From NCBI GenBank assembly GCA_947165195.1, contig CAMUZJ010000070.1:1-5609 (forward strand): a stretch of 5,609 nucleotides of DNA, in the 5' to 3' direction. A program made the translations under genes and the position numbers. Under the pieces are notes generated by a model. It did no database searches, was not told the DNA's origin, and was given only the letters and a program-made list of their open reading frames with translations. Source of the stretch: an uncultured Bacillota bacterium (GTDB taxonomy: Bacteria > Bacillota_I > Bacilli_A > RF39 > UBA660). Numbering within the stretch: the stretch's first letter is position 1; every line of letters begins with the position of its first letter. Shown here in pieces: positions 4,051-5,609 of this stretch.

Positions 4051-5609
4051 CTACTCCTTAAAGATATATTTATAATAGTCGTTATATTGCATACTGACAG
4101 ATACATTGTATTTTTCATTTACTTCATTGGTTACTTTGGTTACATATTTATCGTCTACATTTTCTGTATAAGGATGAAATTTTTTAGTAGCTGTATCATA
4201 ACTTCCTTTATTATTTACCCAGCTTCTATCTGGAAATACGACTACTCCATCATTATTAGGAGCCATTATATCTTTTCCAATAATAATTCTAGAGTCAAAT
4301 GGTATATTTAGCATGTTTAAGATGGTTGGTAGTACGTCTATATTCATAGCGTATTTATTAATTTCTATTCCTTGCTGAAAGCCACTGTTATAGATGATAA
4401 GAGATCCTCTATTTCTATCAAATTTATTATCTCTATCAAATGGTGAAATAGAGTTTACTTCTTGATTAGATAGGTAATATGGGGAATGGTCTGAAGAGAT
4501 TACAATTAATATATCATCTAATCTATTTGCTTCTGTTAGTTTGTTGATTAACTTCTCCATTGCTAAATCAAAATCAATATTGGCAGCTAAATAATGTTTT
4601 ATTTGGTAGGAGTAGCCTAAATCATTCACTTTTGAAAGATGCTTTAAGGCAACAAAGTTACTTGCGTCATAGGATCCATGTCCACTTAGTGTTATGTAGT
4701 AAGCAAAGAATCTATCTTGATTAATATAATCATCGATTGTTTGATCCATCATATCCATATCGCTTCCATGAAAGAATTCACATCTTGTTTCTATCCCATC
4801 TCCACAATATCTATGTCCGTCAAAGTTTAATGTTTCAAAATAAGTACTTCTTCTATTATAGTATCCCGTATAGTCATGATAAACATAGGTTTTATAATTT
4901 AAGTTTTTTAATACCCTAGGAAGAATATAAGGATTGGTATTATAAACCATATCGATTAAGCTGTAGTTTTCTCCAATAATTGGTAAAGTTGCCCACTCTA
5001 GCATGTATTCCCCATCAGCTGTACTTGCTGGATACTTAGGAGCAAAGTAGTTATTGAATATGATTCCTTCTTTTTTTAATTTATATAATGTAGGAGTTAG
5101 CTTTTCATCAATTGCGATTTCATCGAAGGACTCAGCCATAATAAAGATTACGTTTTTATCTTGAAAAACTCCTGTATATTCATTTTGTTCGGTTGGTACT
5201 TGTTTACTAAAATAGCTATGTAAATATTTTATTGTTTCGTTAGTTTCTTTTTCTGCTAAGTCTTCTAATACTATGTCACTATCTATGTTATATCTTACAT
5301 CAACTGTATCTGCTAGGGCTGTTTTTCTATTGATTAGGATATCTTCACTCTCTTCTAGGGATGGACTAAATCCAAATAGTTTTCTCTCTAAACTTAAAGA
5401 AGTAGATGCAACTAGTCCCATATTTTTAACATTTAGAATCGGCAAATTCTTTTTATAGACTAAGTTATAGTAACTATTTTCATCATCTTTATTCATATGA
5501 AATACAGAAAAGGAGCAGTAAGAAAAGCTAATAATCATAAATAGAGATACTACGGCTAAGTCATACTTTCTAACTCTTTCTACATTAGGCATTTTTATGA
5601 TAAAGATAA
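4051..5609 (-). CDS. LTA synthase-like phosphoglycerol transferase (sulfatase family), N-terminus beyond the window
   Basis: Most of an LtaS-type membrane sulfatase-fold enzyme. Such enzymes polymerise or transfer glycerol phosphate from phosphatidylglycerol on the outer membrane face. Numbering from the Met at 5592: one membrane helix at about 11-32, a linker, then the catalytic domain from about 145. Landmarks are Glu154 (IFIMAESFD), the likely nucleophile Thr191 (PASTADGEY), Arg247 in the YYNRRST stretch, His305 (LSGHGSY), and Asp368-His369 (ISSDHSPYY), with DVLPTILNML (419-428) near the end. Glu, Thr, Asp and His match the metal and nucleophile set of S. aureus LtaS. The Met at 5592 has no SD. 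The frame stays open upstream to the edge (Ile-Phe-Ile-Ile-Lys), and LtaS proteins normally have five helices, so I take the gene to be 5'-truncated by the window with four helices outside. Cys263 and Cys271 may form an external disulfide. It ends in TAG and overlaps the SD of the next gene. A different phosphoglycerol or phosphoethanolamine acceptor cannot be excluded. Confidence 0.9.
   Translation of the reverse strand, partial: IFIIKMPNVERVRKYDLAVVSLFMIISFSYCSFSVFHMNKDDENSYYNLVYKKNLPILNVKNMGLVASTSLSLERKLFGFSPSLEESEDILINRKTALADTVDVRYNIDSDIVLEDLAEKETNETIKYLHSYFSKQVPTEQNEYTGVFQDKNVIFIMAESFDEIAIDEKLTPTLYKLKKEGIIFNNYFAPKYPASTADGEYMLEWATLPIIGENYSLIDMVYNTNPYILPRVLKNLNYKTYVYHDYTGYYNRRSTYFETLNFDGHRYCGDGIETRCEFFHGSDMDMMDQTIDDYINQDRFFAYYITLSGHGSYDASNFVALKHLSKVNDLGYSYQIKHYLAANIDFDLAMEKLINKLTEANRLDDILIVISSDHSPYYLSNQEVNSISPFDRDNKFDRNRGSLIIYNSGFQQGIEINKYAMNIDVLPTILNMLNIPFDSRIIIGKDIMAPNNDGVVVFPDRSWVNNKGSYDTATKKFHPYTENVDDKYVTKVTNEVNEKYNVSVSMQYNDYYKYIFKE
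4054..4059 (-). promoter_or_regulatory. Ribosome binding site AAGGAG inside the upstream gene's 3' end
   Basis: The minus strand reads AAGGAG, formed by the last two sense codons (Lys-Glu) of the LTA-synthase-like gene. TAG, ACT and the ATG at 4047 follow. The spacing of six bases is near optimal and couples translation of the 258-residue protein to the upstream gene. Confidence 0.85.

Noticed and set aside
4087..4311. Plus-strand open frame of 74 codons
   Set aside because: It lies wholly opposite the LTA-synthase-like gene, has no convincing SD, and has the phenylalanine/isoleucine-rich composition expected of an antisense shadow.
4737..4919. Plus-strand open frame of 60 codons
   Set aside because: Antisense to the conserved catalytic region of the sulfatase-type gene. 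It has no recognisable protein features.
5308..5319. Ala-Leu-Ala before Asp95 in the LTA-synthase-like linker as a signal-peptidase release site
   Set aside because: S. aureus LtaS is cut at such a motif, but here it lies about 60 residues past the helix and the three-residue match is too weak to annotate.
5273..5458. Plus-strand open frame of 61 codons
   Set aside because: Antisense to the linker of the LTA-synthase-like gene, with no SD or family motif.

Overview
The window comes from a strongly AT-rich, low-GC Gram-positive bacterium. A lipoteichoic-acid-synthase-type sulfatase, a YrzE-family (TIGR04086) membrane protein and a DUF421 (YetF/YrbG) membrane protein together point to Bacillota, most likely a Bacilli- or Erysipelotrichia-like lineage. 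Gut origin is a guess. Shine-Dalgarno sites of the AGGAGGTGA type, sigma-A-like promoters, tryptophans encoded by TGG and a TGA stop indicate the standard bacterial code. The window is densely coding, with no gene-free stretch above about 100 bases. I see no rRNA, tRNA, CRISPR array, insertion sequence or phage gene.

Layout from right to left, since most genes are on the minus strand. The right end holds most of an LTA-synthase-like phosphoglycerol transferase (4051 to the edge). Its N-terminal membrane segments lie outside the window. Three bases downstream is a coupled gene for an unrecognised secreted or membrane-anchored protein of 258 residues (3271..4047). This unit converges on a plus-strand gene for a four-helix YrzE-type protein (2870..3241), and the two share a perfect 12-bp bidirectional terminator (3240..3268). 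Divergent from the YrzE gene is a DUF421 protein (2158..2802), followed by a secreted GHL10-family glycoside hydrolase (958..2112). Then come two type IV prepilin-like genes (353..904 and 1..252, the latter cut by the left edge), each with its own plausible extended -10 promoter.

Everything here concerns the cell envelope: teichoic acid polymerisation, membrane proteins of poorly known role, glycan cleavage, and fibre subunits exported through a type IV pilus or competence-like machine. The link most worth testing is the coupled pair of LTA synthase and unknown extracytoplasmic protein. Next are the secreted GHL10 hydrolase beside pilins, and the divergent YrzE/DUF421 pair, which resembles the yrzE-yrbG neighbourhood of Bacillus subtilis. 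I do not see a clearly new defence or mobile system in this window.
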